From assembly GCF_050947335.1 (NCBI RefSeq), contig NW_027473612.1, forward strand, positions 141,710 through 205,709: a DNA stretch of 64,000 nucleotides, written 5' to 3'. Below, piece by piece: positions 40,478 to 55,440 of this stretch (position 1 is the stretch's first letter; the number at the start of each line of letters is the position of its first letter). Source of the DNA: Megachile rotundata. Its lineage: Eukaryota; Arthropoda; Insecta; Hymenoptera; Megachilidae. A model generated the notes under the pieces. The model had not been told where the DNA came from, did not search any database, and saw only the letters and a list, made by a program, of their open reading frames with translations. A program made the position numbers and the translations under genes.

Positions 40478-43400
40478 GTTAGATTGATAACAATAAGAGT
40501 AATAAGTATAGTAATTGTCGTTCTATCGATCATATAAGCATAATATGGCTAATAATATGAATTAGATTGATAATAATAAGAGTAACAAGTATAGCAATTG
40601 TCGTTCTATCGATAATATAAGCATAATATGGTTAATAATATGAGTTAGATTGATAATAATAAGAGTAATAAGTATAGTAATTGTCCTTCTATCGATCATA
40701 TACGCATAATATGGCTAATAATATGAGTTGGATTGATAATAATAAGAGTAACAAGTACAGTAATTGTCGTTCAATCGATCATATAAGCATAATGTGGCTA
40801 ATAATATGAGTTAGATTGATAATAGTAAGAGTAATAAGTATAGTAATTGTCGTTCAATCGATCATATAAGCATAATGTGGCTAGTAATATGAGTTAGATT
40901 AATAATAGTAAGAGTAATACGTATAGTAATTGTCTCCCTATCGATCATATCCACATAATATGGCCAATAATATGAGTTAGATTGATAATAATTAGAGTAA
41001 TAAGTATAGTAATTGCCGTTCTATCGATCATATAATCATAATATGGCTAATATTATGAGTAAGATTGATAATAATAAGACTAATGAGTATAGTAATTGTC
41101 GTTCTATCGATCATATAAGCATAATATGGCTAATAATATGAGTTAGATTGATAATAATAAGAGTAATAAGTATAGTAATTCTCGTTCTATCGATCATATA
41201 AGCATAATATGGCTAATAATATGAGTTAGATTGATAATAATAAGAGTAATAAGTATAGTAATTGTCGTTCTATCGATCATATAAGCATAATATGGCTAAT
41301 AATATGAGTTAGATTGATAATAATAAGAGTAATAAGTATAGTAATTGTCGTTCTATCGATCATATAAGCATAATATGGCTAATAATATGAGTTAGATTTA
41401 TAATAATTAGAGTAACAAGTACAGTAATTGTCGTTCAATCGGTCATATAATCATAATATGGCTAATAATATAAGTTAGATTGATAATAATAAGAGTAATA
41501 AGTATAGTAATTGTCGTCCTATCGATCATGTCCACATAATATGGCAAATAATATGAGTTAGATTGATAATAATAAGAGTAATAAGTATAGTAATTGTCGT
41601 TCTATCGATCATATAAGCATAATATGGCTAATAATATGAGTTAGATTGATAATAATAAGAGTAACAACTATAGTAATTGTCCTTCTATCGATAATATAAG
41701 CGTAATATGGCTAATAATATGTGTTAGATTGATGATAGTAAGAGTAATAAGTATAGTAATTGTCGTTCAATCGATCATATAAGCATAATATGGCTAATAA
41801 TATGAGTTAGATTAATAATAGTAAGAGTAATACGTATAGTAATTGTCGTCCTATCGATCATATCCACATAATATGGCCAATAATATGAGTTAGATTGATA
41901 ATAATAAGAGTAACAAGTATAGTAATTGTCGTTCTATCGATCATATAAGCATAATATGGCTAATAATATGAGTTAGATTGATAATAATAAGAGTAATAAG
42001 TATAGTAATTGTCGTTCTATCGATCATATAAGCATAATATGGCTAATAATATGAGTTAGATTGATAATAATGAGAGTAACAAGTATAGTAATTGTCGTTC
42101 AATCGGTCATATAATCATAATATGGCTAATAATATAAGTTAGATTGATAACAATAAGAGTAATAAGTATAGTAATTGTCGTTCTATCGATCATATAAGCA
42201 CAATATGGCTAATAATATGAATTAGATTGATAATAATAAGAGTAACAAGTATAGCAATTGTCGTTCTATCGATAATATAAGCATAATATGGTTAATAATA
42301 TGAGTTAGATTGATAATAATAAGAGTAATAAGTATAGTAATTGTCCTTCTATCGATCATATAAGCATAATATGGCTAATAATATGAGTTAGATTGATAAT
42401 AATAAGAGTAATAAGTATAGTAATTGTCGTTCTATCGATCATATAAGCATAATATGGCAAATAATATGAGTTAGATTGATAATAATAAGAGTAATAAGTA
42501 TAGTAATTCTCGTTCTGTCGATCATATAAGCATAATATGGCTAATAATATGAGTTAGATTGATAATAATAAGAGTAACAAGTATAGCAATTGTCGTTCTA
42601 TCGATAATATAAGCATAATATGGTTAATAATATGAGTTAGATTGATAATAATAAGAGTAATAAGTATAGTAATTGTCGTTCTATCGATCATATAAGCATA
42701 ATATGGCTAATAATATGAGTTAGATTGATAATAATAAGAGTAAAAAGTGTAGTAATTGTCGTTCTATCGATCATATAAGCATAATATGGCTAATAATATG
42801 AGTTAGATTGATAATAATAAGAGTAATAAGTATAGTAATTGTCGTTCTATCGATAATATAAGCATAATATGGCTAATAATATGAGTTAGATTGATAATAG
42901 TAAGAGTAATAGGTATAGTAATTGTCGTTCTATCGATCATATAAGCATAATATGGCTAATAATATGAGTTAGATTGACAATAATGAGAGTAACAAATATA
43001 GTAATTGTCGTTCAATCGATCATATAAGCATAATATGGCTAATAATATGAGTTAGATTGATAATAATAAGAGTAATAGGTATAGTAATTGTCGTTCTATC
43101 GATCATATAAGCATAATATGCCAAATAATATGAGTTAGATTGATAATAATAAGAGTAACAAGTATAGTAATTGTCGTTCTATCGATCATATCTGCATAAT
43201 ATGGAAATAATATGAGTTAGATTAATAATAGTAAGAGTAATACGTATAGTAATTGTCGTCCTATCGATCATATCCACATAATATGGCCAATGATATGAGT
43301 TAGATTGATAGTAATTAGAGTAATAAGTATTGTAATTGTCGTCCTATCGTTCACATCCACATAATATGGCCAATAATATGAGTTAGATTGATAATAATAA

Positions 43401-44210
43401 GAGTAATAAGTATAGTAATTGTCGTTCTATCGATCATATAAGCATAATATGGCTAATAATATGAGTTAGATTGACAATAATGAGAGTAACAAATATAGTA
43501 ATTGTCGTTCAATCGATCATATAAGCATAATATGGCTAATAATATGAGTTAGATTGATAATAATAAGAGTAATAAGTATAGTAATTGTCGTTCTATCGAT
43601 CATATAAGCATAATATGGCAAATAATATGAGTTAGATTGATAACAATAAGAGTAACAAGTATAGTAATTGTCTTTCTATCGATCATATAAGCATAGTATG
43701 GCTAATAATATGAGTTAGATTGATAATAATAAGAGTAACAACTATAGTAATTGTCCTTCTTTCAATAATATAGGCATAATATGGCTAATAATATGAGTTA
43801 GATTGATAACAATGAGAGTAACAAGTATAGTAATTGTCGTTCAATCGGTCATATAATCATAATATGGCTAATAATATGAGTTACATTGATAATAATAAGA
43901 GTAACAAGTATAGTAATTGTCGTTCTATCGATAATATAAGCATAATATGGCTAATAATATGAGTTAGATTGATAACAGTAAGAGTAATGAGTATAGTAAT
44001 TGTCGTTCTATCGATCATATCTGCATAATATGGAAATAATATGAGTTAGATTGATAATAGTAAGAGTAATAAGTATAGTAATTGTCGTCCTATCGATCAT
44101 ATCCACATAATATGGCCAATAATATGAGTTATATTGATAATAATAAGAGTAATAAGTATAGTAATTGTCGTTCTATCGATCATATAAGCATAATATGGCT
44201 AATAATATGA
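40478..44210 (+). repeat. 45-monomer HOR, unit 1, 3,733 bp
   Basis: Starts at GTTAGATTGATAACAATAAG. Markers: CATATAATCATAATATGG followed by TATTATGAG at 41028, CATGTCCACATAATATGGC near 41527, AAGCACAATATGG at 42196, AAAAAGTGTAG near 42741, ATGCCAAAT near 43119, GTTCAC at 43349, AGGCATAAT at 43772. It shares a long middle part with the 17-mer pair at 8.8-11.6 kb, including AAGCACAATATGG. It is the longest of three successive versions. Confidence 0.85.
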
Positions 44211-47200
44211 GTTAGATTGATAACAATAAGAGTAATAAGTATAGTAATTGTCGTTCTATCGATCATATAAGCATAATATGGCTAATAATATGAATTAGAT
44301 TGATAATAATAAGAGTAACAAGTATAGCAATTGTCGTTCTATCGATAATATAAGCATAATATGGTTAATAATATGAGTTAGATTGATAATAATAAGAGTA
44401 ATAAGTATAGTAATTGTCCTTCTATCGATCATATACGCATAATATGGCTAATAATATGAGTTGGATTGATAATAATAAGAGTAACAAGTACAGTAATTGT
44501 CGTTCAATCGATCATATAAGCATAATGTGGCTAATAATATGAGTTAGATTGATAATAGTAAGAGTAATAAGTATAGTAATTGTCGTTCAATCGATCATAT
44601 AAGCATAATGTGGCTAGTAATATGAGTTAGATTAATAATAGTAAGAGTAATACGTATAGTAATTGTCTCCCTATCGATCATATCCACATAATATGGCCAA
44701 TAATATGAGTTAGATTGATAATAATTAGAGTAATAAGTATAGTAATTGCCGTTCTATCGATCATATAATCATAATATGGCTAATATTATGAGTAAGATTG
44801 ATAATAATAAGACTAATGAGTATAGTAATTGTCGTTCTATCGATCATATAAGCATAATATGGCTAATAATATGAGTTAGATTGATAATAATAAGAGTAAT
44901 AAGTATAGTAATTCTCGTTCTATCGATCATATAAGCATAATATGGCTAATAATATGAGTTAGATTGATAATAATAAGAGTAATAAGTATAGTAATTGTCG
45001 TTCTATCGATCATATAAGCATAATATGGCTAATAATATGAGTTAGATTGATAATAATAAGAGTAATAAGTATAGTAATTGTCGTTCTATCGATCATATAA
45101 GCATAGTATGGCTAATAATATGAGTTAGATTTATAATAATTAGAGTAACAAGTACAGTAATTGTCGTTCAATCGGTCATATAATCATAATATGGCTAATA
45201 ATATAAGTTAGATTGATAATAATAAGAGTAATAAGTATAGTAATTGTCGTCCTATCGATCATGTCCACATAATATGGCAAATAATATGAGTTAGATTGAT
45301 AATAATAAGAGTAATAAGTATAGTAATTGTCGTTCTATCGATCATATAAGCATAATATGGCTAATAATATGAGTTAGATTGATAATAATAAGAGTAACAA
45401 CTATAGTAATTGTCCTTCTATCGATAATATAAGCGTAATATGGCTAATAATATGTGTTAGATTGATGATAGTAAGAGTAATAAGTATAGTAATTGTCGTT
45501 CAATCGATCATATAAGCATAATATGGCTAATAATATGAGTTAGATTGATAATAATGAGAGTAACAAGTATAGTAATTGTCGTTCAATCGGTCATATAATC
45601 ATAATATGGCTAATAATATAAGTTAGATTGATAACAATAAGAGTAATAAGTATAGTAATTGTCGTTCTATCGATCATATAAGCACAATATGGCTAATAAT
45701 ATGAATTAGATTGATAATAATAAGAGTAACAAGTATAGCAATTGTCGTTCTATCGATAATATAAGCATAATATGGTTAATAATATGAGTTAGATTGATAA
45801 TAATAAGAGTAAATAAGTATAGTAATTGTCCTTCTATCGATCATATAAGCATAATATGGGCTAATAATATGAGTTAGATTGATAATAATAAGAGTAATAA
45901 GTATAGTAATTGTCGTTCTATCGATCATATAAGCATAATATGGCAAATAATATGAGTTAGATTGATAATAATAAGAGTAATAAGTATAGTAATTCTCGTT
46001 CTGTCGATCATATAAGCATAATATGGCTAATAATATGAGTTAGATTGATAATAATAAGAGTAACAAGTATAGCAATTGTCGTTCTATCGATAATATAAGC
46101 ATAATATGGTTAATAATATGAGTTAGATTGATAATAATAAGAGTAATAAGTATAGTAATTGTCGTTCTATCGATCATATAAGCATAATATGGCTAATAAT
46201 ATGAGTTAGATTGATAATAATAAGAGTAAAAAGTGTAGTAATTGTCGTTCTATCGATCATATAAGCATAATATGGCTAATAATATGAGTTAGATTGATAA
46301 TAATAAGAGTAATAAGTATAGTAATTGTCGTTCTATCGATAATATAAGCATAATATGGCTAATAATATGAGTTAGATTGATAATAGTAAGAGTAATAGGT
46401 ATAGTAATTGTCGTTCTATCGATCATATAAGCATAATATGGCTAATAATATGAGTTAGATTGACAATAATGAGAGTAACAAATATAGTAATTGTCGTTCA
46501 ATCGATCATATAAGCATAATATGGCTAATAATATGAGTTAGATTGATAATAATAAGAGTAATAGGTATAGTAATTGTCGTTCTATCGATCATATAAGCAT
46601 AATATGCCAAATAATATGAGTTAGATTGATAATAATAAGAGTAACAAGTATAGTAATTGTCGTTCTATCGATCATATCTGCATAATATGGAAATAATATG
46701 AGTTAGATTAATAATAGTAAGAGTAAATACGTATAGTAATTGTCGTCCTATCGATCATATCCACATAATATGGCCAATGATATGAGTTAGATTGATAGTA
46801 AATTAGAGTAATAAGTATTGTAATTGTCGTCCTATCGTTTCACATCCACATAATATGGCCAATAATATGAGTTAGATTGATAATAATAAGAGTAATAAGT
46901 ATAGTAATTGTCGTTCTATCGATCATATAAGCATAATATGGCTAATAATATGAGTTAGATTGACAATAATGAGAGTAACAAATATAGTAATTGTCGTTCA
47001 ATCGATCATATAAGCATAATATGGCTAATAATATGAGTTAGATTGATAATAATAAGAGTAATAAGTATAGTAATTGTCGTTTCTATCGATCATATAAGCA
47101 TAATATGGCAAATAATATGAGTTAGATTGATAACAATAAGAGTAACAAGTATAGTAATTGTCTTTCTATCGATCATATAAGCATAGTATGGCTAATAATA

Positions 47201-47700
47201 TGAGTTAGATTGATAATAATAAGAGTAACAACTATAGTAATTGTCCTTCTTTCAATAATATAGGCATAATATGGCTAATAATATGAGTTAGATTGATAAC
47301 AATGAGAGTAACAAGTATAGTAATTGTCGTTCAATCGGTCATATAATCATAATATGGCTAATAATATGAGTTACATTGATAATAATAAGAGTAACAAGTA
47401 TAGTAATTGTCGTTCTATCGATAATATAAGCATAATATGGCTAATAATATGAGTTAGATTGATAACAGTAAGAGTAATGAGTATAGTAATTGTCGTTCTA
47501 TCGATCATATCTGCATAATATGGAAATAATATGAGTTAGATTGATAATAGTAAGAGTAATAAGTATAGTAATTGTCGTCCTATCGATCATATCCACATAA
47601 TATGGCCAATAATATGAGTTATATTGATAATAATAAGAGTAATAAGTATAGTAATTGTCGTTCTATCGATCATATAAGCATAATATGGCTAATAATATGA
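44211..47700 (+). repeat. 45-monomer HOR, unit 2: 42 monomers, 3,490 bp
   Basis: Matches unit 1 at 3,733 bp up to about 45540. It then lacks three monomers (the D-B pair and an A copy present at about 41.81-42.06 kb), so AAGCACAATATGG falls at 45680, 3,484 bp after its partner. It carries six single-base insertions in short homopolymers at 45811, 45858, 46725, 46800, 46838 and 47080. The length equals 42 x 83 minus 2 (two C monomers) plus 6, which accounts for every base. Confidence 0.85.
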
Positions 47701-50420
47701 GTTAGATTGATAACAATAAGAGTAATAAGTATAGTAATTGTCGTTCTATCGATCATATAAGCATAATATGGCTAATAATATGAATTAGATTGATAATAAT
47801 AAGAGTAACAAGTATAGCAATTGTCGTTCTATCGATAATATAAGCATAATATGGTTAATAATATGAGTTAGATTGATAATAATAAGAGTAATAAGTATAG
47901 TAATTGTCCTTCTATCGATCATATACGCATAATATGGCTAATAATATGAGTTGGATTGATAATAATAAGAGTAACAAGTACAGTAATTGTCGTTCAATCG
48001 ATCATATAAGCATAATGTGGCTAATAATATGAGTTAGATTGATAATAGTAAGAGTAATAAGTATAGTAATTGTCGTTCAATCGATCATATAAGCATAATG
48101 TGGCTAGTAATATGAGTTAGATTAATAATAGTAAGAGTAATACGTATAGTAATTGTCTCCCTATCGATCATATCCACATAATATGGCCAATAATATGAGT
48201 TAGATTGATAATAATTAGAGTAATAAGTATAGTAATTGCCGTTCTATCGATCATATAATCATAATATGGCTAATATTATGAGTAAGATTGATAATAATAA
48301 GACTAATGAGTATAGTAATTGTCGTTCTATCGATCATATAAGCATAATATGGCTAATAATATGAGTTAGATTGATAATAATAAGAGTAATAAGTATAGTA
48401 ATTCTCGTTCTATCGATCATATAAGCATAATATGGCTAATAATATGAGTTAGATTGATAATAATAAGAGTAATAAGTATAGTAATTGTCGTTCTATCGAT
48501 CATATAAGCATAATATGGCTAATAATATGAGTTAGATTGATAATAATAAGAGTAATAAGTATAGTAATTGTCGTTCTATCGATCATATAAGCATAATATG
48601 GCTAATAATATGAGTTAGATTTATAATAATTAGAGTAACAAGTACAGTAATTGTCGTTCAATCGGTCATATAATCATAATATGGCTAATAATATAAGTTA
48701 GATTGATAATAATAAGAGTAATAAGTATAGTAATTGTCGTCCTATCGATCATGTCCACATAATATGGCAAATAATATGAGTTAGATTGATAATAATAAGA
48801 GTAATAAGTATAGTAATTGTCGTTCTATCGATCATATAAGCATAATATGGCTAATAATATGAGTTAGATTGATAATAATAAGAGTAACAACTATAGTAAT
48901 TGTCCTTCTATCGATAATATAAGCGTAATATGGCTAATAATATGTGTTAGATTGATGATAGTAAGAGTAATAAGTATAGTAATTGTCGTTCAATCGATCA
49001 TATAAGCATAATATGGCTAATAATATGAGTTAGATTAATAATAGTAAGAGTAATACGTATAGTAATTGTCGTCCTATCGATCATATCCACATAATATGGC
49101 CAATAATATGAGTTAGATTGATAATAATAAGAGTAACAAGTATAGTAATTGTCGTTCTATCGATCATATAAGCATAATATGGCTAATAATATGAGTTAGA
49201 TTGATAATAATAAGAGTAATAAGTATAGTAATTGTCGTTCTATCGATCATATAAGCATAATATGGCTAATAATATGAGTTAGATTGATAATAATGAGAGT
49301 AACAAGTATAGTAATTGTCGTTCAATCGGTCATATAATCATAATATGGCTAATAATATAAGTTAGATTGATAACAATAAGAGTAATAAGTATAGTAATTG
49401 TCGTTCTATCGATCATATAAGCACAATATGGCTAATAATATGAATTAGATTGATAATAATAAGAGTAACAAGTATAGCAATTGTCGTTCTATCGATAATA
49501 TAAGCATAATATGGTTAATAATATGAGTTAGATTGATAATAATAAGAGTAATAAGTATAGTAATTGTCCTTCTATCGATCATATAAGCATAATATGGCTA
49601 ATAATATGAGTTAGATTGATAATAATAAGAGTAATAAGTATAGTAATTGTCGTTCTATCGATCATATAAGCATAATATGGCAAATAATATGAGTTAGATT
49701 GATAATAATAAGAGTAATAAGTATAGTAATTCTCGTTCTGTCGATCATATAAGCATAATATGGCTAATAATATGAGTTAGATTGATAATAATAAGAGTAA
49801 CAAGTATAGCAATTGTCGTTCTATCGATAATATAAGCATAATATGGTTAATAATATGAGTTAGATTGATAATAATAAGAGTAATAAGTATAGTAATTGTC
49901 GTTCTATCGATCATATAAGCATAATATGGCTAATAATATGAGTTAGATTGATAATAATAAGAGTAAAAAGTGTAGTAATTGTCGTTCTATCGATCATATA
50001 AGCATAATATGGCTAATAATATGAGTTAGATTGATAATAATAAGAGTAATAAGTATAGTAATTGTCGTTCTATCGATAATATAAGCATAATATGGCTAAT
50101 AATATGAGTTAGATTGATAATAGTAAGAGTAATAGGTATAGTAATTGTCGTTCTATCGATCATATAAGCATAATATGGCTAATAATATGAGTTAGATTGA
50201 CAATAATGAGAGTAACAAATATAGTAATTGTCGTTCAATCGATCATATAAGCATAATATGGCTAATAATATGAGTTAGATTGATAATAATAAGAGTAATA
50301 GGTATAGTAATTGTCGTTCTATCGATCATATAAGCATAATATGCCAAATAATATGAGTTAGATTGATAATAATAAGAGTAACAAGTATAGTAATTGTCGT
50401 TCTATCGATCATATAAGCAT
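47701..50420 (+). repeat. 45-monomer HOR, unit 3, truncated
   Basis: Follows unit 2 at 3,490 bp at first. It keeps the three monomers that unit 2 lost (D-B-A near 49030-49200) and so resembles unit 1. It ends in a local exchange near 50.34-50.43 kb, where two successive monomers carry ATGCCAAATAAT and the following C, D-B and GTTCAC monomers are missing. Confidence 0.8.
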
Positions 50421-51405
50421 AATATGCCAAATAATATGAGTTAGATTGATAATAATAAGAGTAATAAGTATAGTAATTGTCGTTCTATCGATCATATAAG
50501 CATAATATGGCTAATAATATGAGTTAGATTGACAATAATGAGAGTAACAAATATAGTAATTGTCGTTCAATCGATCATATAAGCATAATATGGCTAATAA
50601 TATGAGTTAGATTGATAATAATAAGAGTAATAAGTATAGTAATTGTCGTTCTATCGATCATATAAGCATAATATGGCAAATAATATGAGTTAGATTGATA
50701 ACAATAAGAGTAACAAGTATAGTAATTGTCTTTCTATCGATCATATAAGCATAGTATGGCTAATAATATGAGTTAGATTGATAATAATAAGAGTAACAAC
50801 TATAGTAATTGTCCTTCTTTCAATAATATAGGCATAATATGGCTAATAATATGAGTTAGATTGATAACAATGAGAGTAACAAGTATAGTAATTGTCGTTC
50901 AATCGGTCATATAATCATAATATGGCTAATAATATGAGTTACATTGATAATAATAAGAGTAAACAAGTATAGTAATTGTCGTTCTATCGATAATATAAGC
51001 ATAATATGGCTAATAATATGAGTTAGATTGATAACAGTAAGAGTAATGAGTATAGTAATTGTCGTTCTATCGATCATATCTGCATAATATGGAAATAATA
51101 TGAGTTAGATTGATAATAGTAAGAGTAATAAGTATAGTAATTGTCGTCCTATCGATCATATCCACATAATATGGCCAATGATATGAGTTAGATTGATAGT
51201 AATTAGAGTAATAAGTATTGTAATTGTCGTCCTATCGTTCACATCCACATAATATGGCCAATAATATGAGTTAGATTGATAATAATAAGAGTAATAAGTA
51301 TAGTAATTGTCGTTCTATCGATCATATAAGCATAATATGGCTAATAATATGAGTTAGATTGACAATAATGAGAGTAAACAAATATAGTAATTGTCGTTCA
51401 ATCGG
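50421..51405 (+). repeat. Rearranged link with repeated and fused monomers
   Basis: GACAATAATGAG, TGTCTTTC, CTTTCAATAATATAGG (AGGCA at 50830), G, E, C and B monomers, then a return to CCAATGATATG and GTTCAC (51237). At 51361-51405 a GACAATAATGAG monomer runs directly into a G-type ending (CAATCGGTC), removing four monomers relative to the 14.8-15.3 kb order. The part from about 50.90 to 51.16 kb is repeated at about 51.40-51.65 kb. Two more homopolymer insertions lie at 50961 and 51376. Confidence 0.75.
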
Positions 51406-54400
51406 TCATATAATCATAATATGGCTAATAATATGAGTTACATTGATAATAATAAGAGTAACAAGTATAGTAATTGTCGTTCTATCGATAATATAAGCAT
51501 AATATGGCTAATAATATGAGTTAGATTGATAACAGTAAGAGTAATGAGTATAGTAATTGTCGTTCTATCGATCATATCTGCATAATATGGAAATAATATG
51601 AGTTAGATTGATAATAGTAAGAGTAATAAGTATAGTAATTGTCGTCCTATCGATCATATCCACATAATATGGCCAATAATATGAGTTATATTGATAATAA
51701 TAAGAGTAATAAGTATAGTAATTGTCTTTCTATCGATCATATAAGCATAATATGGCTAATAATATGAGTTAGATTGATAACAGTAAGAGTAATAAGTATA
51801 GTAATTGTCGTTCAATCGATCATATAAGCATAATGTGGCTAATAATATGAGTTAGATTAATAATAGTAAGAGTAATACGTATAGTACTTGTCTTCCTATC
51901 GATCATATCCACATAATATGGCCAATAATATGAGTTAGATTGATAATAATTAGAGTAATAAGTATAGTAATTGCCGTTCTATCGATCATATAAGCATAAT
52001 ATGGCTAATATTATGAGTAAGATTGATAATAATAAGAGTAACAAGTATAGTAATTGTCGTTCTATCGATAATATAAGCATAATATGGCTAATAATATAAG
52101 ATAGATTGATAATAATAAGAGTAATAAGTATAGTAATTGTCGTTCTATCGATCATATAAGCATAATATGGCTAATAATATGAGTTAGATTGATAATGGTA
52201 AGAGTAATAAGTATAGTAATGGTCGTTCTATCGATCATATCTGCATAATATGGAAATAATATGAGTTACATTGATAATAATAAGAGTAATAAGTATAGTA
52301 ATTGTCGTCCTATCGATCATATCCACATAATATGGCCAATAATATGAGTTAGATTGATAATAATAAGAGTAATAAGTATAGTAATTGTCGTCCTATCGAT
52401 CATATCCACATAATATGGCCAATAATATGAGTTAGATTGATAATAATAAGAGTAATAAGTATAGTAATTGTCGTTCTATCGAACATATAAGCATAATATG
52501 GCTAATAATATGAGTTAGATTGATAATAATAAGAGTAACAACTATAGTAATTGTCCTTCTATCGATAATATAAGCGTAATATGGCTAATAATATGTGTTA
52601 GATTGATGATAGTAAGAGTAATATGCATAGTAATTGTCGTTCAACCGATCATATAAGCATAATATGGCTAATAATATGAGTTAGATTAATAATAGTAAGA
52701 GTAATACGTATAGTAATTGTCGTCCTATCGATCATATCCACATAATATGGCCAATAATATGAGTTAGATTGATAATAATAAGAGTAACAAGTATAGTAAT
52801 TGTCGTTCTATCGATCATATAAGCATAATATGGCTAATAATATGAGTTAGATTGATAATAATAAGAGTAATAAGTATAGTAATTGTCGTTCTATCGATCA
52901 TATAAGCATAATATGGCTAATAATATGAATTAGATTGATAATAATAAGAGTAACAAGTATAGCAATTGTCGTTCTATCGGTAATATAAGCATAATATGGT
53001 TAATAATATGAGTTAGATTGATAATAATAAGAGTAATAAGTATAGTAATTGTCCTTCTATCGATCATATACGCATAATATGGCTAATAATATGAGTTGGA
53101 TTGATAATAATAAGAGTAACAAGTACAGTAATTGTCGTTCAATCGATCATATAAGCATAATGTGGCTAATAATATGAGTTAGATTGATAATAGTAAGAGT
53201 AATAAGTATAGTAATTGTCGTTCAATCGATCATATAAGCATAATGTGGCTAGTAATATGAGTTAGATTAATAATAGTAAGAGTAATACGTATAGTAATTG
53301 TCTCCCTATCGATCATATCCACATAATATGGCCAATAATATGAGTTAGATTGATAATAATTAGAGTAATAAGTATAGTAATTGCCGTTCTATCGATCATA
53401 TAAGCATAATATGGCTAATATTATGAGTAAGATTGATAATAAAAAGACTAATGAGTATAGTAATTGTCGTTCTATCGATCATATAAGCATAATATGGTTA
53501 ATAATATGAGTTAGATTGATAATAATAAGAGTAATAAGTATAGTAATTCTCGTTCTATCGATCATATAAGCATAATATGGCTAATAATATGAGTTAGATT
53601 GATAATAATAAGAGTAACAAGTATAGCAATTGTCGTTCTATCGATAATATAAGCATAATATGGTTAATAATATGAGTTAGATTGATAATAATAAGAGTAA
53701 TAAGTATAGTAATTGTCGTTCTATCGATAATATAAGCATAATATGGCTAATAATATGAGTTAGATTGATAATAGTAAGAGTAATAGGTATAGTAATTGTC
53801 GTTCTATCGATCATATAAGCATAATATGGCTAATAATATGAGTTAGATTGACAATAATGAGAGTAACAAATATAGTAATTGTCGTTCAATCGATCATATA
53901 AGCATAATATGGCTAATAATATGAGTTAGATTGATAATAATAAGAGTAATAGGTATAGTAATTGTCGTTCTATCGATCATATAAGCATAATATGCCAAAT
54001 AATATGAGTTAGGTTGATAATAATAAGAGTAACAAGTATAGTAATTGTCGTTCTATCGATCATATCTGCATAATATGGAAATAATATGAGTTAGATTAAT
54101 AATAGTAAGAGTAATACGTATAGTAATTGTCGTCCTATCGATCATATCCACATAATATGGCCAATGATATGAGTTAGATTGATAGTAATTAGAGTAATAA
54201 GTATTGTAATTGTCGTCCTATCGTTCATATCCACATAATATGGCCAATAATATGAGTTAGATTCATAATAATAAGAGTAACAACTATAGTAATTGTCCTT
54301 CTTTCAATAATATAGGCATAATATGGCTAATAATATGAGTTAGATTGATAACAATGAGAGTAACAAGTATAGTAATTGTCGTTCAATCGGTCATATAATC

Positions 54401-55440
54401 ATAATATGGCTAATAATATGAGTTACATTGATAATAATAAGAGTAACAAGTATAGTAATTGTCGTTCTATCGATAATATAAGCATAATATGGCTAATAAT
54501 ATGAGTTAGATTGATAACAGTAAGAGTAATGAGTATAGTAATTGTCGTTCTATCGATCATATCTGCATAATATGGAAATAATATGAGTTAGATTGATAAT
54601 AATAAGAGTAATAAGTATAGTAATTGTCGTCCTATCGATCATATCCACATAATATGGCCAATAATATGAGTTAGATTGATAATAATAAGAGTAATAAGTA
54701 TAGTAATTGTCTTTCTATCGATCATATAAGCATAATATGGCTAATAATATGAGTTAGATTGATAACAGTAAGAGTAATAAGTATAGTAATTGTCGTTCAA
54801 TCGATCATATAAGCATAATGTGGCTAATAATATGAGTTAGATTAATAATAGTAAGAGTAATACGTATAGTACTTGTCTTCCTATCGATCATATCCACATA
54901 ATATGGCCAATAATATGAGTTAGATTGATAATAATTAGAGTAATAAGTATAGTAATTGCCGTTCTATCGATCATATAAGCATAATATGGCTAATATTATG
55001 AGTAAGATTGATAATAATAAGAGTAACAAGTATAGTAATTGTCGTTCTATCGATAATATAAGCATAATATGGCTAATAATATAAGATAGATTGATAATAA
55101 TAAGAGTAATAAGTATAGTAATTGTCGTTCTATCGATCATATAAGCATAATATGGCTAATAATATGAGTTAGATTGATAATGGTAAGAGTAATAAGTATA
55201 GTAATGGTCGTTCTATCGATCATATCTGCATAATATGGAAATAATATGAGTTACATTGATAATAATAAGAGTAATAAGTATAGTAATTGTCGTCCTATCG
55301 ATCATATCCACATAATATGGCCAATAATATGAGTTAGATTGATAATAATAAGAGTAATAAGTATAGTAATTGTCGTCCTATCGATCATATCCACATAATA
55401 TGGCCAATAATATGAGTTAGATTGATAATAATAAGAGTAA
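51406..55440 (+). repeat. Return of the 12-25 kb HOR family
   Basis: Carries the TGTCTTTC, TACTTGTCTTCC, TATTATGAG, AGATAGATTG and GTAATGGTCG monomers, the K-L start (AAGCGTAATATGG at 52572), the TACGCATAATATGG and TGTCTCCC monomers, then at about 54.2-55.4 kb a second pass from GTTCATATCC and CTTTCAATAATATAGG to two successive B monomers. Private changes include CGAACATATAAG (52480), CTATCGGTAATATAAG (52976) and AATAAAAAGACTAATG (53438). The last subtype B monomer of the window ends near 55410. Confidence 0.8.
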
